Of a stretch of 64,000 nt of DNA, positions 62,972-64,000 are shown one piece after another. The DNA is from Alphaproteobacteria bacterium (lineage in GTDB: Bacteria > Pseudomonadota > Alphaproteobacteria > Caulobacterales > Hyphomonadaceae). Location of the stretch: positions 1-64,000 of the forward strand of contig JAHJSB010000055.1 of NCBI GenBank assembly GCA_018830285.1, written 5' to 3'. The translations under genes were made by a program, and so were the position numbers. The notes under the pieces were generated by a model, which ran no database searches, was not told where the DNA came from, and saw only the letters and a list, made by a program, of their open reading frames with translations. How positions within the stretch are numbered: position 1 is the first letter of the stretch; each line of letters begins with the position of its first letter.

Positions 62972-63961
62972 TCAGGCGTCAGCCGCCCTGTTGAACTCGC
63001 CATAGGGACGGAACCGCCAGAGATAAGTCGGCGCAATCGACTCGATCGTCTCGAGATTGGTCAGTCCAAGGTCGTTTGCCGTCAGTGCACCATCGGCCAC
63101 AACATTATCTGACTTCAGCATCAAGACCTGGTCGCCCGTGATCGGCGGCTCGCCCAGCATACCCCACGAAAACGGCGGAACGTACCGCCAGACAGCCGCG
63201 GCGATGTAGCCAATCGGACGCGCGAGGAAGAAGGGAAGCGAAATCTTGAACCGGCGACGGTCCACCTGCTGCAGGATGAAATCGTAGATCTCAATGAACG
63301 TGTAGGCGCGCGGGCCGCCGAGCTCATAGGTCTTGCCCGCTGCGCCTTCGAGATCGACCGCAAGGGCAATCGCCTCTGCCACATCGCCCGCATAAATGGG
63401 CTGCACCCGCGTCTTGCCACCGCCGATGGCGGGCAGGGCGGGCGCGAAGCGTGTCATCTGGGCAAATTTATTAAGGAAACCGTCCTCCGGTCCGAACACG
63501 ACGGACGGACGCAGGATCGTCGCGGTCGGTACCGCCGCGCGAACAGCCGCTTCTGCTTCAGCTTTTGTGCGGCCATAGTCTGACTTGGACTCCGCATCCG
63601 CGCCGATGGCCGACACCTGGACGAATGTCTTGATGCCCTTTTCCGCAGCGACTTCAGCCAGGAGGGTCGCGCCGTCACGCTGTGTTGAGTCGAAATTCTG
63701 CTTGCCGCTTTCGAACAGGATGCCGACCAGGTTGACGACAGCGACAGCGCCGTCCAGCGCGCGCTCGATCGACTCACGGTTGCGAATATTGGCCTGGACG
63801 ATATCAACCCAGCCCGGTGCCCCGGCCAGCCGTACATCAGCTGCCGTGTTCACGTGCCGGCAGGCCACCCGGACCCGGTAGCCCTTTTCCACGAGCGTGC
63901 GCGCCGCATAGCGCCCGATAAAACCCGATCCGCCGAATATCGTCACCAAACCCTTGGTCAT
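62972..63961 (-). CDS. Complex I NDUFA9-like NAD(P)-binding protein
   Basis: The 329-aa atypical SDR has GGSGFIGRYAAR (9-20) and lacks a standard YxxxK active site in the expected place (DYGRTKAEAEAAV at about 126 is the nearest). It matches the NDUFA9 subunit family, which associates with NADH dehydrogenase in mitochondria; bacterial members are of uncertain role. It lies convergent to uppP. Confidence 0.85.
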   Translation of the reverse strand: MTKGLVTIFGGSGFIGRYAARTLVEKGYRVRVACRHVNTAADVRLAGAPGWVDIVQANIRNRESIERALDGAVAVVNLVGILFESGKQNFDSTQRDGATLLAEVAAEKGIKTFVQVSAIGADAESKSDYGRTKAEAEAAVRAAVPTATILRPSVVFGPEDGFLNKFAQMTRFAPALPAIGGGKTRVQPIYAGDVAEAIALAVDLEGAAGKTYELGGPRAYTFIEIYDFILQQVDRRRFKISLPFFLARPIGYIAAAVWRYVPPFSWGMLGEPPITGDQVLMLKSDNVVADGALTANDLGLTNLETIESIAPTYLWRFRPYGEFNRAADA

Positions 63962-64000
63962 GTCACGCTTCTCATCTGCCGGCAGCGCCGGAATTAACGT

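Overview
The window looks like chromosomal DNA of an alphaproteobacterium, most likely a member of the Hyphomonadaceae/Caulobacterales group (inference). It is GC-rich and almost fully coding. It carries the alphaproteobacterial nucleoid protein GapR (DUF2312), a DUF1674/SDHAF4 succinate dehydrogenase assembly factor, an NDUFA9-like protein, a large TonB-dependent receptor and many short-chain dehydrogenases. No tRNA, rRNA, CRISPR array, insertion sequence or prophage gene was seen.

Layout. 0-3.7 kb: zinc-ribbon membrane protein and phosphoribosyltransferase, then a leftward group (MAPEG, glyoxalase I, small membrane protein, AraC-Ogt alkyltransferase). 3.7-10.7 kb: metY with a structured leader that resembles a SAM-II riboswitch, a GST-like protein, a lipoprotein cyclase, a GTG-started TonB receptor and an SDR. 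10.8-15.7 kb: acyl-CoA metabolism (a methylsuccinyl-CoA-dehydrogenase-like enzyme, enoyl-CoA hydratase, HMG-CoA lyase) with hisI and a metallo-beta-lactamase lipoprotein. 15.7-20 kb: yebC and a ymdB-type gene on the minus strand, separated by an alkylsulfatase lipoprotein and a DoxX protein on the plus strand. 20-31 kb: an unrecognised 551-aa lipoprotein, SprT/YgjP-type metallopeptidase, Na+/H+ antiporter, EEP nuclease-fold protein, solitary motA, MFS exporter and lytic transglycosylase. 31-38 kb: rpmJ, HAD phosphatase, TPR protein, hydrolase, gapR, SDRs, a DMT transporter and an epimerase.

38.4-47.6 kb is a housekeeping run on the plus strand (apart from DUF1674): DUF1674, htpX, rsmB, a glycine-zipper lipoprotein, rpe, a heparinase II/III-like protein, a FlaA1/WbpM-type sugar dehydratase and purH. 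47.6-55.6 kb: a quinone-oxidoreductase-like MDR, a two-gene membrane module (DUF5671 plus a pseudopilin-like protein), a lysophospholipase-like hydrolase, an SCP2 protein, an acyl-CoA carboxylase beta subunit, a STAS-less SulP transporter and a DUF4349 lipoprotein. 55.6-64 kb: gltB and gltD in one leftward operon, then uppP and the NDUFA9-like gene.

How the genes fit together. The acyl-CoA enzymes point to branched-chain and fatty acid use and possibly the ethylmalonyl-CoA pathway. metY, gltBD, purH, hisI and rpe are anabolic. The TonB receptor, lipoproteins, sulfatase, transglycosylase, uppP and heparinase/dehydratase pair serve the cell envelope.

The most unusual items are the SAM-II-like leader of metY, the split DUF5671/pseudopilin-like pair, the heparinase-dehydratase pair beside purH, a terminator that abuts a start codon, and the unassigned 551-aa lipoprotein. 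No obvious new defence or mobile system was found.
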